Below are positions 9,470 to 18,402 of a stretch of DNA of 64,000 nucleotides, piece after piece; positions within the stretch are counted from its first letter, which is position 1, and each line of letters starts with the position of its first letter. The notes under the pieces are model-generated. The model made no database searches. It was not told the origin of the DNA and saw nothing but the letters and a program-made list of their open reading frames with translations. The stretch comes from Panacagrimonas sp. (GTDB lineage: Bacteria > Pseudomonadota > Gammaproteobacteria > Nevskiales > Nevskiaceae). The position numbers and the translations under genes are program-made. The stretch is from the NCBI RefSeq assembly GCF_020697055.1, contig NZ_JAJFBP010000003.1, positions 62,001 to 126,000 of the forward strand, read 5' to 3'.

Positions 9470-9539
9470 GCGGTAGGCGTTGATTCGCACCTAACGCCTA
9501 AAGCGAGCGCAGCGAGCGTCCTACCGCCTACCGCCTAAC
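9470..9539. repeat. Heptamer-repeat element, locus A
   Basis: The gap between convergent secF and the phospholipase gene is filled by units of TAGGCGT and its complement. GGTAGGCGTT at 9472-9481 faces CCTAACGCCTAA, and a further CTACCGCCTACCGCCTAA closes the block. The arms can fold as TAGGCGTT/AACGCCTA. The same units recur at 18374-18402 and 38449-38527. A terminator role is possible here, but no T tract is present. Confidence 0.7.
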
Positions 9540-10520
9540 TCACTGCGCCAACGCGAACCCGATCCCCACGCGCGTGACCGAGTCGTTGTAGTCGGTCAGG
9601 CTCTCGCCGTAGCCGTGGAAGGCGTACGCGGTCCAGAACAGGTCTCCGTCGCCGATGCGCCAGCTGTATTCGAGCTGGATCGCGCCGTTGCCGGTGCCCG
9701 GGTTCAGGCGTCCCATCACGTGCAGGCGCTCGTCCGGGTTGAAGCGCCGGTACAGGTGCAGCTCGCCGTAGCCCATGTAGTCGTCGATGTCCGGGTTGTC
9801 GTCGCCCTTGGCGTCGTCCTCGTCCTTCTTCTCGTCCTCGGGCAGGCGATACCAGAGCTTGAGCTGCGCCGCGGTGGCGCGTCGCTCGATGAAGGGCGCG
9901 ACGTAGATCCGGTCCCACGAGCGTGACTCGGGAATGTCGCGGCCGTTGGACTCGTGCTCGTAGCCGACGTCGGCGCCCCAGGAGAACGCGCCGTCCTTCA
10001 GCGGCGGCGCGGCCCAGCGCCAGAACAGTTCGGGGTTGTAGACCGTTTCGCGAAACGGTCGCGAGCGCTTGGAGTCGTACACCGACCAGAAACTGCGCTG
10101 CGAATAGGCGAAGTACATCGGCAGCCCGAGGAGGCGCATCTTGGCGCTGACCGCGAAGAGCAGTTCGGTCTTCTGCGACTCGTAATCGCGCGAGTAGGTG
10201 TAGGGCAGGATGAAGATCGGCTCGTGCCAGTCGACGTCGCAGGGCGTATCGAAGATCGGCGACACCGGGCGATCGCCGGACGCGAAGTGACGCAGCCAGC
10301 CGCGGGACCGATCGGTGCCGTCCTCGCAGCGACGCAGCTTGTCCCACCAGCCCGCCGGCTGCGTGTCCTCGGGTTCCTGCGACAGCGCGGTCGCCTCGGT
10401 GAGCTTGAGCGGCGGCATGCGCGCCGGGTTCACGGCGCCTTGATCCGCATCGGCGGCGCGCAGCGCGCAAGGGACGATCAGCGCGACCGCCAACAGCAGG
10501 CGAAACCGGTGCAGGGACAT
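9540..10520 (-). CDS. pldA: Outer-membrane phospholipase A (PldA family)
   Basis: The ATG at 10520 gives 326 residues with a signal peptide (MSLHRFRLLLAVALIVPCALRA). The beta-barrel sequence contains the PldA active site: His and Ser in YEHESNGR, followed by SRSWDRIY, which carries the conserved downstream segment. The enzyme hydrolyses phospholipids that reach the outer leaflet, normally as a calcium-dependent dimer. An acidic, Lys/Asp/Glu-rich loop (LPEDEKKDEDDAKGDDNPD) is an unusually long surface loop. The upstream antitoxin-like gene overlaps its start as TGATG, so its translation is coupled. An upstream in-frame extension to 10586 lacks a signal peptide and was rejected. Confidence 0.9.
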   Translation of the reverse strand: MSLHRFRLLLAVALIVPCALRAADADQGAVNPARMPPLKLTEATALSQEPEDTQPAGWWDKLRRCEDGTDRSRGWLRHFASGDRPVSPIFDTPCDVDWHEPIFILPYTYSRDYESQKTELLFAVSAKMRLLGLPMYFAYSQRSFWSVYDSKRSRPFRETVYNPELFWRWAAPPLKDGAFSWGADVGYEHESNGRDIPESRSWDRIYVAPFIERRATAAQLKLWYRLPEDEKKDEDDAKGDDNPDIDDYMGYGELHLYRRFNPDERLHVMGRLNPGTGNGAIQLEYSWRIGDGDLFWTAYAFHGYGESLTDYNDSVTRVGIGFALAQ

Positions 10521-11137
10521 CAGGCCAGGGCGTCGAAGTAGGGGCGCATCACGCGTTCGACCCGGCACAGCCGCGCGAAGTGCCACAGCTTTTCCTTGCG
10601 CACACGACCGGCCTGCAGCGCGGCGCGCAGTGCATCGACCGCCAGGTGCGGTCCGATCTTGTTGCGGAACTTGAACAGGTCCGCGAGCGTTTTTTCCAGC
10701 GAATAGATCCGCACCTTCACGCCTTCGATCGGGTGGCGCTCGACGCCTTCGGTGAACGCCGAGCCGCCGAGCCGCGCGACGCGCAGGCTCGGATAGTCCA
10801 GGCGCGGACGCGCGGCGCGCCGCTCGATGGCGACATCCACGGTATTGCGCGGGTTTTCGCCCAGGCCGTGATACGCCAGCGCCGAGCGCAGGCAGATCAC
10901 GCCGTTGGGCACGGCGCGCGAGACCACCGCCAGATCCAGGCCGGGATGGACTTCCTTCTGCGACAGCACGTAGCTGCCGCGTCCGACTTTCTTGATCACG
11001 CCCTTGTCACAGGCGCGGCGCAGGTATTCGGCCTGGATCCCTTCGCCGGCGAGATCCTTGGGTCGCAGCACGCCGAGCTGACCCGCCAGCTGGACGATGC
11101 GATCGGACTTGCTCGGCTCGGCCGCTCGTGTGTGCAA
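10520..11137 (-). CDS. AbiEi-like antitoxin / transcriptional regulator (orphan)
   Basis: The 205-residue protein matches the AbiEi antitoxin family of type IV toxin-antitoxin systems. An N-terminal winged-helix region (about residues 10-60, LGVLRPKDLAGEGIQAEYLRRACDKG...GRGSYVL) is followed by the C-terminal domain with ICLRSALAYHGLGENPRNTVDVAI and YSLEKTLADLFKFRNKIG. The start is a TTG at 11137 with no good Shine-Dalgarno, so the exact start is uncertain. No AbiEii nucleotidyltransferase toxin follows; the next gene is pldA, coupled by TGATG. The upstream region is AT-richer than its surroundings and holds a perfect inverted repeat, consistent with autoregulation and acquisition by transfer. 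Confidence 0.82.
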   Translation of the reverse strand: MHTRAAEPSKSDRIVQLAGQLGVLRPKDLAGEGIQAEYLRRACDKGVIKKVGRGSYVLSQKEVHPGLDLAVVSRAVPNGVICLRSALAYHGLGENPRNTVDVAIERRAARPRLDYPSLRVARLGGSAFTEGVERHPIEGVKVRIYSLEKTLADLFKFRNKIGPHLAVDALRAALQAGRVRKEKLWHFARLCRVERVMRPYFDALA

Positions 11138-11159
11138 GAGGGTGGATCAAAAACCAGAA

Positions 11160-11177
11160 GTGCAAATACTTTTGCAC
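11160..11177. promoter_or_regulatory. Probable operator of the AbiEi-like gene
   Basis: GTGCAAA and TTTGCAC form a perfect 7-bp inverted repeat with a 4-base spacer, 23 bases upstream of the TTG start. A related imperfect half (TTGCACAAC...GTGTTGCAA) lies next to it at 11173-11196. AbiEi proteins bind paired inverted repeats in their own promoters, so this is the likely operator. Direct evidence is limited to symmetry and position. Confidence 0.5.
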
Positions 11178-11299
11178 AACGTAGAAAGTGTTGCAAGAAA
11201 AGCTCTCAAGTCGATCAAAAGCAAAGGAATAAGCAAGGAAGCAGCGGTCGGCCGCGATCCATGGCCTAATCCGCGCGATTCCCGTTCTCACCGCGCCCG

Positions 11300-13102
11300 A
11301 TGCTCGCGACCGTCACGCTGTTTCTCGCTGCCGCCGTGCTGTTCGTGCCGCTTTTCAAACGGCTCGGACTCGGCGCGGTGCTCGGTTATCTCGCCGCGGG
11401 TCTGGCCATCGGCCCCGGTGGATTCGGCTTGATCGGCGACGTCGAATCGATCCTGCATGCCTCCGAGTTCGGCGTGGTGCTGCTGATGTTCGTGATCGGC
11501 CTGGAGCTGCAACCGGCGCGCTTGTGGGCGTTGCGCACGTCGGTGTTCGGCACCGGCGGTCTGCAGGTGCTGTTCTCGACGATCGCCCTCGGCGGCGCCG
11601 CGCTCGCGTTCGGACTCGATCCGGTGCCGGCGCTGGTGGTCGGATTCGGCCTGGCGATGTCGTCGACCGCGCTGGTGTTGCAGATGCTGGGCGAGCGCAA
11701 GGAACTCACCGATCGCCACGGCCGCGCGGCGTTCGCGATCCTGCTGTTCCAGGACATCAGCGTGATCCCGTTCCTGGCGGTGATTCCGCTGCTGGCGCCC
11801 CACGTGGGCGGAGAACATGGCGGCGCCGGAGGGATCAACGGCGCGCTGATCGCACTGGGTGCGCTGGCGCTGGTGATCGTCGGCGGCCGCTACGCGCTGC
11901 GTCCGGTGCTGCGGGCGGTGGCAGCGGTCGACATGCCCGAAGTTTTCACCGCGATGGCGTTGCTGCTGGTCGCGGGAACCGCGGTGCTGATGGAGAGCGT
12001 CGGGCTGTCGCTGTCGCTCGGTGCGTTTCTCGCCGGCATGCTGCTGGCCGACTCCGAGTACCGGCACGAGCTGCAGGCGGACATCGAGCCGTTCAAGGGG
12101 CTGCTGCTGGGCCTGTTCTTCATGGCGGTGGGCATGGGAACCAACGTCGGGCTGGTGGCGAGCGAGCCGCTGACGGTGCTGGGCCTGGTCGCGGGACTGC
12201 TCGGCATCAAGATGACGGTGCTGTTCGCGGTGGGCCGGTTCACCGGGTTGAAGAACGATCCCGCGCGGCGACTGGCGTTCGCGGCCTCGCAAGGCGGCGA
12301 GTTCGCCTTCGTGCTGTTCGGCGTCGCCGCGACCGCCGGCGTGCTCTCGCCCGAGGTCCAGGCGCTGATGGTGGTGACGGTGACCGCGTCGATGATCCTC
12401 ACGCCGCCGCTGTACGCGTTGCAGTCGCGCTGGGGCGAGGAGCCCGAGACGCGACCGTTCGACGAGATCGTGGTGCCGGAGACGCCGGTGGTGCTCGCGG
12501 GTTTCGGTCCCTTTGGCCAGATCATCGGTCGCGTGTTGCGCATGCGCGGGATTCCGTACACGGTGCTCGAGCGCGACTGGCAGCAGGTCGATTTCGTGCG
12601 CCAGTTCGGCAACCCGGTGTTCTACAGCGACGCCACGCGCCTCGAGGTGCTGCGTGCCGCGCACGTGGGCAAGGCGCAGCTGTTCGTCGTCAGCGTGGCG
12701 GAGCCCGAGGACGTGAGCCTTCGCATCGCCGAGACGGTGCGCAAGCACTTTCCGAACACCCGCGTGTTCGCCGTGGCACGTACGCGTGCGCACGCCATGC
12801 AGCTCACCGACCTGGGCGTGCACAAGGTAATCCGTCGCGCGTACTACTCGAGCCTGGTGATGACGCGCGAAGTGTTGCTGGAGCTCGGCGACGCGCGCGA
12901 GAAAATCGACGACATGCTGGCGCGATTCCAGCGCTTCGACGAGCGCACGCTCGCGCAGCAGCAGGCGATCCATCGGGATCCCGAGCGGATGCGCCAATCC
13001 GCGCGAGAAGCGGCCAAGGAGCTCGAGCAGCTGTTCGAGGCCGATCGCGAGTCGCAGGAGCCGGAGCGCGAGGCTACCAACGCCCAGGCGCCGGTTTCGT
13101 AG
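11300..13102 (+). CDS. Monovalent cation:proton antiporter, CPA2 family (KefB/KefC-like)
   Basis: The 600-residue protein has an N-terminal Na+/H+ exchanger domain of about 12 helices (residues 1-375), including VVLLMFVIGLELQPARLWALR and the LLFQDISVIP segment typical of Kef and YbaL proteins. A cytosolic RCK (TrkA-N) domain near residues 390-510 has the nucleotide-binding GFGPFGQIIGRVL. The charged C-terminal tail is probably flexible. It likely exports K+ in exchange for protons under regulation by nucleotide or glutathione conjugates; the ligand cannot be inferred. No KefF or KefG ancillary gene is adjacent. The downstream cyclase begins immediately after its TAG, suggesting co-transcription. 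Confidence 0.9.
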   Translation: MLATVTLFLAAAVLFVPLFKRLGLGAVLGYLAAGLAIGPGGFGLIGDVESILHASEFGVVLLMFVIGLELQPARLWALRTSVFGTGGLQVLFSTIALGGAALAFGLDPVPALVVGFGLAMSSTALVLQMLGERKELTDRHGRAAFAILLFQDISVIPFLAVIPLLAPHVGGEHGGAGGINGALIALGALALVIVGGRYALRPVLRAVAAVDMPEVFTAMALLLVAGTAVLMESVGLSLSLGAFLAGMLLADSEYRHELQADIEPFKGLLLGLFFMAVGMGTNVGLVASEPLTVLGLVAGLLGIKMTVLFAVGRFTGLKNDPARRLAFAASQGGEFAFVLFGVAATAGVLSPEVQALMVVTVTASMILTPPLYALQSRWGEEPETRPFDEIVVPETPVVLAGFGPFGQIIGRVLRMRGIPYTVLERDWQQVDFVRQFGNPVFYSDATRLEVLRAAHVGKAQLFVVSVAEPEDVSLRIAETVRKHFPNTRVFAVARTRAHAMQLTDLGVHKVIRRAYYSSLVMTREVLLELGDAREKIDDMLARFQRFDERTLAQQQAIHRDPERMRQSAREAAKELEQLFEADRESQEPEREATNAQAPVS

Positions 13103-14395
13103 ATGTTCGACGTCTCGCTCCACACGCTGGTGTCGCTGATCGCGCTGGGCATGGCGCTGGCGTTCATCACCGCCGACGCGCAGTCGCGCACCTCGCAGGC
13201 GTTGTCGCTGTCGCTGGGCTCCACGGGCGTTGCGATCTTCCTCAACGTGTCGCTGATCGATCTGGCTGAAACGGTGCCTGCCTGGTCGGGCTGGCTCGCG
13301 ATCCCGGAGTCGATCGGCCTGATCGCGATGCTCGAGTGGCTGCTGCGCGTGCGCCGCACGCTGCCGGCGGCGGCCGGCATGAACACGCGCACCGGCGATC
13401 GGATCCTGCGCTTCGGCCAGCTCTGCGCGGCCGCCTACAGCGTGATCTCGATCGCAGCGCCGGACCTGCGCGTGGAGCATTTCATCCGCGCGGCGACGCG
13501 CCCCGATTCGATGGAGAACTGGCGCTTCTGGCTGTTCGCGGGGCCGATCGACATGTCCGCGCTGTGCGGCTTTGCGGCGATCCTGCTGCTGCTCAACCGC
13601 AAGCCGGATCGCGCGGAAAAGATCCGCGTGCTGGCGATGGCGGCGGCGGTGCCGTTCTTTCTCGCCGGCTTCGTCCTGCCGCGCGACATGGCGGCGTTGT
13701 CGTGCGTGATCGGCGAGATCCTGCTGCTGATCGGCTCGATGCGCTACTACGTCGAGCAGGGCCAGCGCGGCCAGTTCATGGCGCGCTTCCTGTCGCGCGA
13801 CGTGGCCAAGCTCGTGTCGGATCGCGGCCTGGCGACGGCGATGCAGGAGAACCAGCTCGAGATCACGGTCGTGAGCTGCGATCTGCGCGGCTTCACGCCG
13901 TACGCGGCGGCCGCTCCGTCGCGCGAGGTGCTGCAGGTGTTGCGCGATTACTACGACGCGGTCGGCGAAGTGGTCGGACGCTACGGCGCGACGATCAAGG
14001 ATTACGCCGGCGACGGGATCCTGATCCTGGTCGGCGCGCCGATCGCGATGCCCGACCACGCGGCGCGGGGTATCGCGATGGCGCGACAGATCCGCAGCAC
14101 CGGCATCGAGCTCACGCAGCGCTGGAACAAGGGCGGATCGCGCCTGGGCATCGGCATCGGCGTGGCCAGCGGACCGGTGACGGTCGGCGTGATCGGATCG
14201 GCCACGCTCGAATACACCGCCGTGGGATCGGCCGTGAATCTGGCCAGCCGGCTGTGCGAACAGGCGGTGCACGGCGAGATCCTGATCGACGCGCGGACGC
14301 GCCAGCTCGCGCCGGCCGACGCGCTCGAGCCGCGTCAGCCGCTGCAGGTGAAAGGCTTCGCGGAGCCCGTGCCGCTGTTCGCTGCACCCGCCTGA
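13103..14395 (+). CDS. Membrane-anchored class III adenylate/guanylate cyclase (copy 1)
   Basis: Six or so hydrophobic helices (residues 1-215) precede a linker GQRGQFMARFLSRDVAKLV and a class III cyclase domain (about 245-400). Metal Asp residues are present in CDLRGFT and AGDGILILVG, and the transition-state Asn and Arg in VNLASRL. At the usual substrate-specifying Lys position (three before GD) there is Asp; a Lys sits one residue earlier (IKDYAGDG). It presumably makes a cyclic nucleotide in response to a membrane signal. The ATG directly follows the antiporter stop, and a paralogue follows 16 bases later. Confidence 0.88.
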   Translation: MFDVSLHTLVSLIALGMALAFITADAQSRTSQALSLSLGSTGVAIFLNVSLIDLAETVPAWSGWLAIPESIGLIAMLEWLLRVRRTLPAAAGMNTRTGDRILRFGQLCAAAYSVISIAAPDLRVEHFIRAATRPDSMENWRFWLFAGPIDMSALCGFAAILLLLNRKPDRAEKIRVLAMAAAVPFFLAGFVLPRDMAALSCVIGEILLLIGSMRYYVEQGQRGQFMARFLSRDVAKLVSDRGLATAMQENQLEITVVSCDLRGFTPYAAAAPSREVLQVLRDYYDAVGEVVGRYGATIKDYAGDGILILVGAPIAMPDHAARGIAMARQIRSTGIELTQRWNKGGSRLGIGIGVASGPVTVGVIGSATLEYTAVGSAVNLASRLCEQAVHGEILIDARTRQLAPADALEPRQPLQVKGFAEPVPLFAAPA

Positions 14396-14411
14396 TCGGC
14401 GCGCTGCCGTC

Positions 14412-15719
14412 GTGAACCTGGACTTCCCGGTCGAGTGGCTTCCCAGCCAACTCGTCGCGTTGGTCGCGCTCGGCATCGGCGGTGCATTTCTCGGCGCGGA
14501 CCGGCGCGCGCCCACCAGTCGCGCGCTCGGCACGGCGTTCATCGCGTTCGGATTCTCGATGGGCCTGAGCCTGCCGCTCGGCGGCGAGGGCGGCGCGGTG
14601 CTGACCGGCGGGCGCTGGCTGGGTTTCGCCGATGCGGTGGCGCTCATCGCGGCGCTCGAATGGGTGCGTCGCGTGCGCAAGACGATCGACATCGAGCATC
14701 TGCACGTCGGCTTCAGCACCGTGCTGCTGCGCATCGGCCAGATCGCGGCCCTGGGCATGGGCGTGGCCGGCGCGATCGCCCCGGAGATGCGCCGCGACGA
14801 ATTCCTCGGCGCCGTCAACGATCTGGCGGCGCTCTCGCGGCCCGGCTTCTGGGTGTTCGCGGCGCCGTTGACCGTCGCGATCGTCGCCGGCGCCGTCGCG
14901 ACCGCGTTGTTGTTGCTGGCACGACCCGATCGATCGGAACGCATCCGCCTGATCGCGGGCCTGACCGGATTTCCGCTGATCGTGGTGGGTCTCGTGGTGC
15001 CGGCCAAGCTCGGCGCGCTGATGATGGTCACCGGCGAGATGGTGTTTCTGGTCGGCGCGATGCAGTACCTCGTGCTCCAGGGCCAGCGCGGCCAGTTCCT
15101 GGCGCGGTTCCTGTCGCCGCAGGTCGAGAAGCTCGTTCGCGACCGCGGCCTGCGCCACGCGGTGCAGCACCGATCGCTCGAGATCACGGTGACGAGTTGC
15201 GACCTGCGCGGCTTCACGGCCTTTGCCCAGGCGCATCCCTCGTCGAGCGTGATCAAGACGCTGCGCGAGTACTACAACGCCGTCGGCAAGGTCGTGGCCG
15301 AATACGGCGGCACGGTGAAGGACTACGCCGGCGACGGGATCCTGATCCTGGTCGGCGCACCGCTGCCGGTGCCGAGCCACTCGCGTTCCGGATTGGAGAT
15401 GGCGCGGCGCATCCGCGAGGTCGGCATCGAAGTCACCGAGCGCTGGAGCACGGCGGCGCATCGCCTGGGCATCGGCGTGGGCGTGGCCAGCGGAACGGTG
15501 ACCGTCGGCATCATCGGCTCGGCCTCGCGCTGGGAGTACACCGCGGTGGGACCGGCGGTGAACCTCGCGTCGCGGCTGTGCGAAATGGCGGCCGATCGCG
15601 AGGTGCTGATCGACGAGCGCACCGTCGAGCTCTCGGGCATGGGCGGGCTGGTGCGCGAGGAACCCCGCGCGGTGAAAGGTTTCGCCGACCCGGTTCCGGT
15701 GTGGTCGATGCCGCTGTAA
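14412..15719 (+). CDS. Membrane-anchored class III adenylate/guanylate cyclase (copy 2)
   Basis: This 435-residue paralogue of the preceding gene starts with GTG at 14412. It has the same plan: multi-helix membrane region (about 1-215), GQRGQFLARFLSPQVEKLV linker, and cyclase domain with CDLRGFT, VKDYAGDGILILVG and EYTAVGPAVNLASRL. The membrane halves differ far more than the catalytic halves, which suggests duplication followed by divergence of the sensor. As in copy 1, Asp replaces the canonical substrate Lys. It probably forms one transcript with the antiporter and copy 1, ending convergently with the FadL-like gene 15 bases away. Confidence 0.88.
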   Translation: MNLDFPVEWLPSQLVALVALGIGGAFLGADRRAPTSRALGTAFIAFGFSMGLSLPLGGEGGAVLTGGRWLGFADAVALIAALEWVRRVRKTIDIEHLHVGFSTVLLRIGQIAALGMGVAGAIAPEMRRDEFLGAVNDLAALSRPGFWVFAAPLTVAIVAGAVATALLLLARPDRSERIRLIAGLTGFPLIVVGLVVPAKLGALMMVTGEMVFLVGAMQYLVLQGQRGQFLARFLSPQVEKLVRDRGLRHAVQHRSLEITVTSCDLRGFTAFAQAHPSSSVIKTLREYYNAVGKVVAEYGGTVKDYAGDGILILVGAPLPVPSHSRSGLEMARRIREVGIEVTERWSTAAHRLGIGVGVASGTVTVGIIGSASRWEYTAVGPAVNLASRLCEMAADREVLIDERTVELSGMGGLVREEPRAVKGFADPVPVWSMPL

Positions 15720-15734
15720 GGCGTAGCGACCGGA

Positions 15735-17051
15735 TCACCAGCTGCGGCTGATTCCCAGCGAGAGGGCGAAGGTCTCGTGTGTTTCGCGCGCGTCGGCCGT
15801 GACCCGCGACGCGGGATTCTCGTAGTGCACCGAATTCTTCGCGACGTACACGAGCGCGAACTGAACATCCCATATTTCACTGATTCGCCGACCGGCGCCG
15901 ATCGCGAAGTGCTGTTCCGGGATCGCGGCGATCAGCGGCGTCAGGGTGCGTCGCGGCACCGGCTGGCGCCCGCCGTTGTATCCCGCCGAGAGTCGCCAGT
16001 CGGCGCCCGGTTCGTACATCACGCCCAGCGCAACCACCAGCTGGTCGCGCCAGTCGAGCGGCTGGCTGCGTTCGATGTCGTTCGGGATCAGCAACGGCAG
16101 CGGGTTGCGTTCGGGGTCACCGGCCTGGATGCGAAATTCGTTGATGGCGTCCGACCAGTCGATCCATGTCAGTTCGCCCATCAGCTTCCAGTGATCGGCC
16201 GCGCGGAACATCACGCCGACCTGGAGGTCCTGCGGGATCGTGATCCCGTGCAGGGACACGTCGTGGTACTCGATGCGCCCGGCGCCGAGCGACTCGTAGT
16301 TCACCGTCAGCTTGCCGTCCTCCAGGTCGAGCTTCGATTCGCTGCGGTAGGCCACGCCGAGCACCCATCGCTCCGATGGGTCCAGCACATAGCGCAGGCC
16401 GAAGTTCAGGCCGAACCCAACCCCGGTGAGGCCATCGATGCGCGAACCGAACAGCGATTGCTGCTGATCGAGCAGGTTGACCACCGACGAGTTCGGGAAC
16501 TCCTTCAGGCGGGCGGTCGCGTAGTTGATCGACAGCGATGCGCCGAGCGTCAATCCCGGCCTCAGGTCCCACGCGATGCCCGGTGCGATGCGCAGGACGC
16601 TGAAGCGCGTCACGAGCTCGTCGCGCGTGCCGTAGCCGGTGTCCAGGCCGCGATATTCGAACCCGAGTCCGCCGGCGACGTAGGCGCCCACGCCGGCGAC
16701 GAGGTTCGAATCACCGATGCGCTGTGCGTAGGCCATGCTGCCCGAGCCTCCGATGCGCGGCCGGGTCGATTCGTCGTTGCCCAGCGAATCGGCGTGACGG
16801 ACGTCGACCAGATAGTACGGGTCCAGGTTGCTGTCGAATTGTCGTCGCTTGATGTGGCCCAGACCGGCCGGGTTGGTGACCAGCGCCGAGGTGTCGCGCA
16901 CCAGCGCGACGTCCGCGCCGCCCACGCCGACCGATTCGGCGCCGAATCCGTAGAAGTTGAAGCCGTTGGTGGCCAGTACCGGCGCGGGAGCGACACCGAG
17001 CAGGGTCGCGAGCACGCACGCCGCCTTCTTCCAGCCCTCACATCCGGACAT
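15735..17051 (-). CDS. FadL-family outer-membrane transport protein
   Basis: The 438-residue protein starts with a signal peptide (about residues 1-27, cleaved after APVLA) and the family hallmark NGFNFYGFGAESVGVGGADVALVRDTSALVTNPAGLG, split here only for reading (residues 29-65). This is the N-terminal hatch and first strand region of OmpP1/FadL/TodX channels for long-chain fatty acids or other hydrophobic compounds. The C-terminus ends in an aromatic residue (SRSW), as outer-membrane barrels usually do. GGGAGGGAGA precedes the ATG at 17051. It is divergent from rlmI, so the shared 134-base gap should hold both promoters. Confidence 0.88.
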   Translation of the reverse strand: MSGCEGWKKAACVLATLLGVAPAPVLATNGFNFYGFGAESVGVGGADVALVRDTSALVTNPAGLGHIKRRQFDSNLDPYYLVDVRHADSLGNDESTRPRIGGSGSMAYAQRIGDSNLVAGVGAYVAGGLGFEYRGLDTGYGTRDELVTRFSVLRIAPGIAWDLRPGLTLGASLSINYATARLKEFPNSSVVNLLDQQQSLFGSRIDGLTGVGFGLNFGLRYVLDPSERWVLGVAYRSESKLDLEDGKLTVNYESLGAGRIEYHDVSLHGITIPQDLQVGVMFRAADHWKLMGELTWIDWSDAINEFRIQAGDPERNPLPLLIPNDIERSQPLDWRDQLVVALGVMYEPGADWRLSAGYNGGRQPVPRRTLTPLIAAIPEQHFAIGAGRRISEIWDVQFALVYVAKNSVHYENPASRVTADARETHETFALSLGISRSW

Positions 17052-17185
17052 TCTCCCTCCCCAGGGTTTCGTCGTTCTTTTTGTTTCAGAACGGATCGTA
17101 ACCTGCGATCGGATCCATTCCGGGGCAGGATCCGCGCGATCCGTCAGAATGCGCGCCCTCGCAAGCCTCCATCTTCCGCCCGTCC

Positions 17186-18373
17186 GTGAGTGAAACCCCG
17201 TTGCCGCCGCTGCGCCTGAACCCCAACGCCGAGCGCCGCCTGCGCGTGGGCCACTCCTGGGTGTTCAGCAACGAGGTCGATACCGCGCGCACGCCGCTGA
17301 AGGCCTTCGCGCCCGGCGATCTGGTGAACGTCGTCGACGCGCGCGGCAAGGCGGTCGGGACCGCCTATGTCAATCCCAATTCGCTGATCGCGGCGCGTGT
17401 GCTGAGCAGCCGCGTCGATGCGCGACCCGATCTGGACTGGATGCGCCGGCGTCTTGCCGCGGCGCGAGCGCTGCGCGACGCGGTATACCCGTCGCCGCAC
17501 TACCGGCTCGTCTACGGCGAGTCCGACGGCCTGCCGGGGCTGGTGGTCGATCGTTTCGGCGACGTCTGCGTGGTCCAGGCCTCCACCGCCGGCATGGATC
17601 GTCTGCAGGCGCTGGTGATCGAGGCGCTGCAGGCCGAGCTGTCGCCCAGGGGCATCCTGCTGCGCAACGATCACGGCGCGCGCGCCGTCGAAGGTCTGCC
17701 GGAGCAGGTGGAGGTCGTCGGCGACGTCCCCGACGTGGTCGAACTCCTCGAATCCGGCGTGCGCTTCCAGGCGCTGCTGCGCCAGGGCCAGAAGACCGGC
17801 TGGTTCTTCGATCAGCACGACAACCGCGATCGCCTGCTGCGTCACGTGCGCGGGCGTCGCGTGCTCGACGTCTTCAGCTATGTCGGGGCCTGGGCGATCC
17901 GCGCGCTGGCGGCCGGTGCGGCCAGCGCGACGTGCATCGACAGTTCGCAGCCGGCGCTCGACGGGGCCCTCGCCAACGCAGCGCTCAACGGCTTCGAGAT
18001 CGAAGCGCTGCGCGGTGAGGCGCTGGATCGTCTGAAGGCGCTGCGCGCCGAAGGTCGCAGCTTCGACCTGGTGGTGGTCGATCCGCCGGCGCTGATCAAG
18101 CGGCGCAAGGATCACGACGCGGGCCTGGAGCATTACGCCGCGCTCAATCGCGCCGCGATGCAGTTGCTGGCGCCCGGCGGCGTGCTGGTGGCGTGCTCGT
18201 GCTCGTTCCACCTCGAGGAGTCCGAGCTCCAGCGCGTGCTGCTGCGCGAGGCGCGCGGACAGAACCGGCGATTGCAGATCCTGGAGCAGGGCGGGCAAGG
18301 GCCCGATCATCCGGTGCACCCGGCAATTCCGGAGACGCGCTACCTCAAGGCGTTCTATTGCCGCGTGAACTGA
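17186..18373 (+). CDS. rlmI: 23S rRNA (cytosine-C5) methyltransferase RlmI-type
   Basis: The 395-residue protein has an N-terminal PUA domain (about 10-80, [21 protein letters not shown]), a central [16 protein letters not shown] motif, and a SAM-binding domain with [20 protein letters not shown] and [21 protein letters not shown] near residue 342 is typical. The family methylates C1962 of 23S rRNA. The start is a GTG at 17186. It is followed by a heptamer-repeat block that fills the gap to lgt. Confidence 0.9.
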   Translation: MSETPLPPLRLNPNAERRLRVGHSWVFSNEVDTARTPLKAFAPGDLVNVVDARGKAVGTAYVNPNSLIAARVLSSRVDARPDLDWMRRRLAAARALRDAVYPSPHYRLVYGESDGLPGLVVDRFGDVCVVQASTAGMDRLQALVIEALQAELSPRGILLRNDHGARAVEGLPEQVEVVGDVPDVVELLESGVRFQALLRQGQKTGWFFDQHDNRDRLLRHVRGRRVLDVFSYVGAWAIRALAAGAASATCIDSSQPALDGALANAALNGFEIEALRGEALDRLKALRAEGRSFDLVVVDPPALIKRRKDHDAGLEHYAALNRAAMQLLAPGGVLVACSCSFHLEESELQRVLLREARGQNRRLQILEQGGQGPDHPVHPAIPETRYLKAFYCRVN

Positions 18374-18402
18374 ACGCCTACCGCCTAACGCCTAACGCCC
18401 AA
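18374..18402. repeat. Heptamer-repeat element, locus B
   Basis: The whole gap between rlmI and lgt consists of four direct copies of a 7-base unit (CGCCTAC, CGCCTAA, CGCCTAA, CGCCCAA), ending immediately before the lgt ATG. No inverted arm is present here, unlike loci A and C. There is no Shine-Dalgarno for lgt, so the repeat may have replaced its native leader. Confidence 0.7.

Noticed and set aside
11288..15256. Very long minus-strand open frame (1322 codons) opposite the antiporter and cyclases
   Set aside because: It is Arg/His/Gln-rich, without domains, and lies exactly antisense to well-supported genes; long antisense frames are expected at this GC content.
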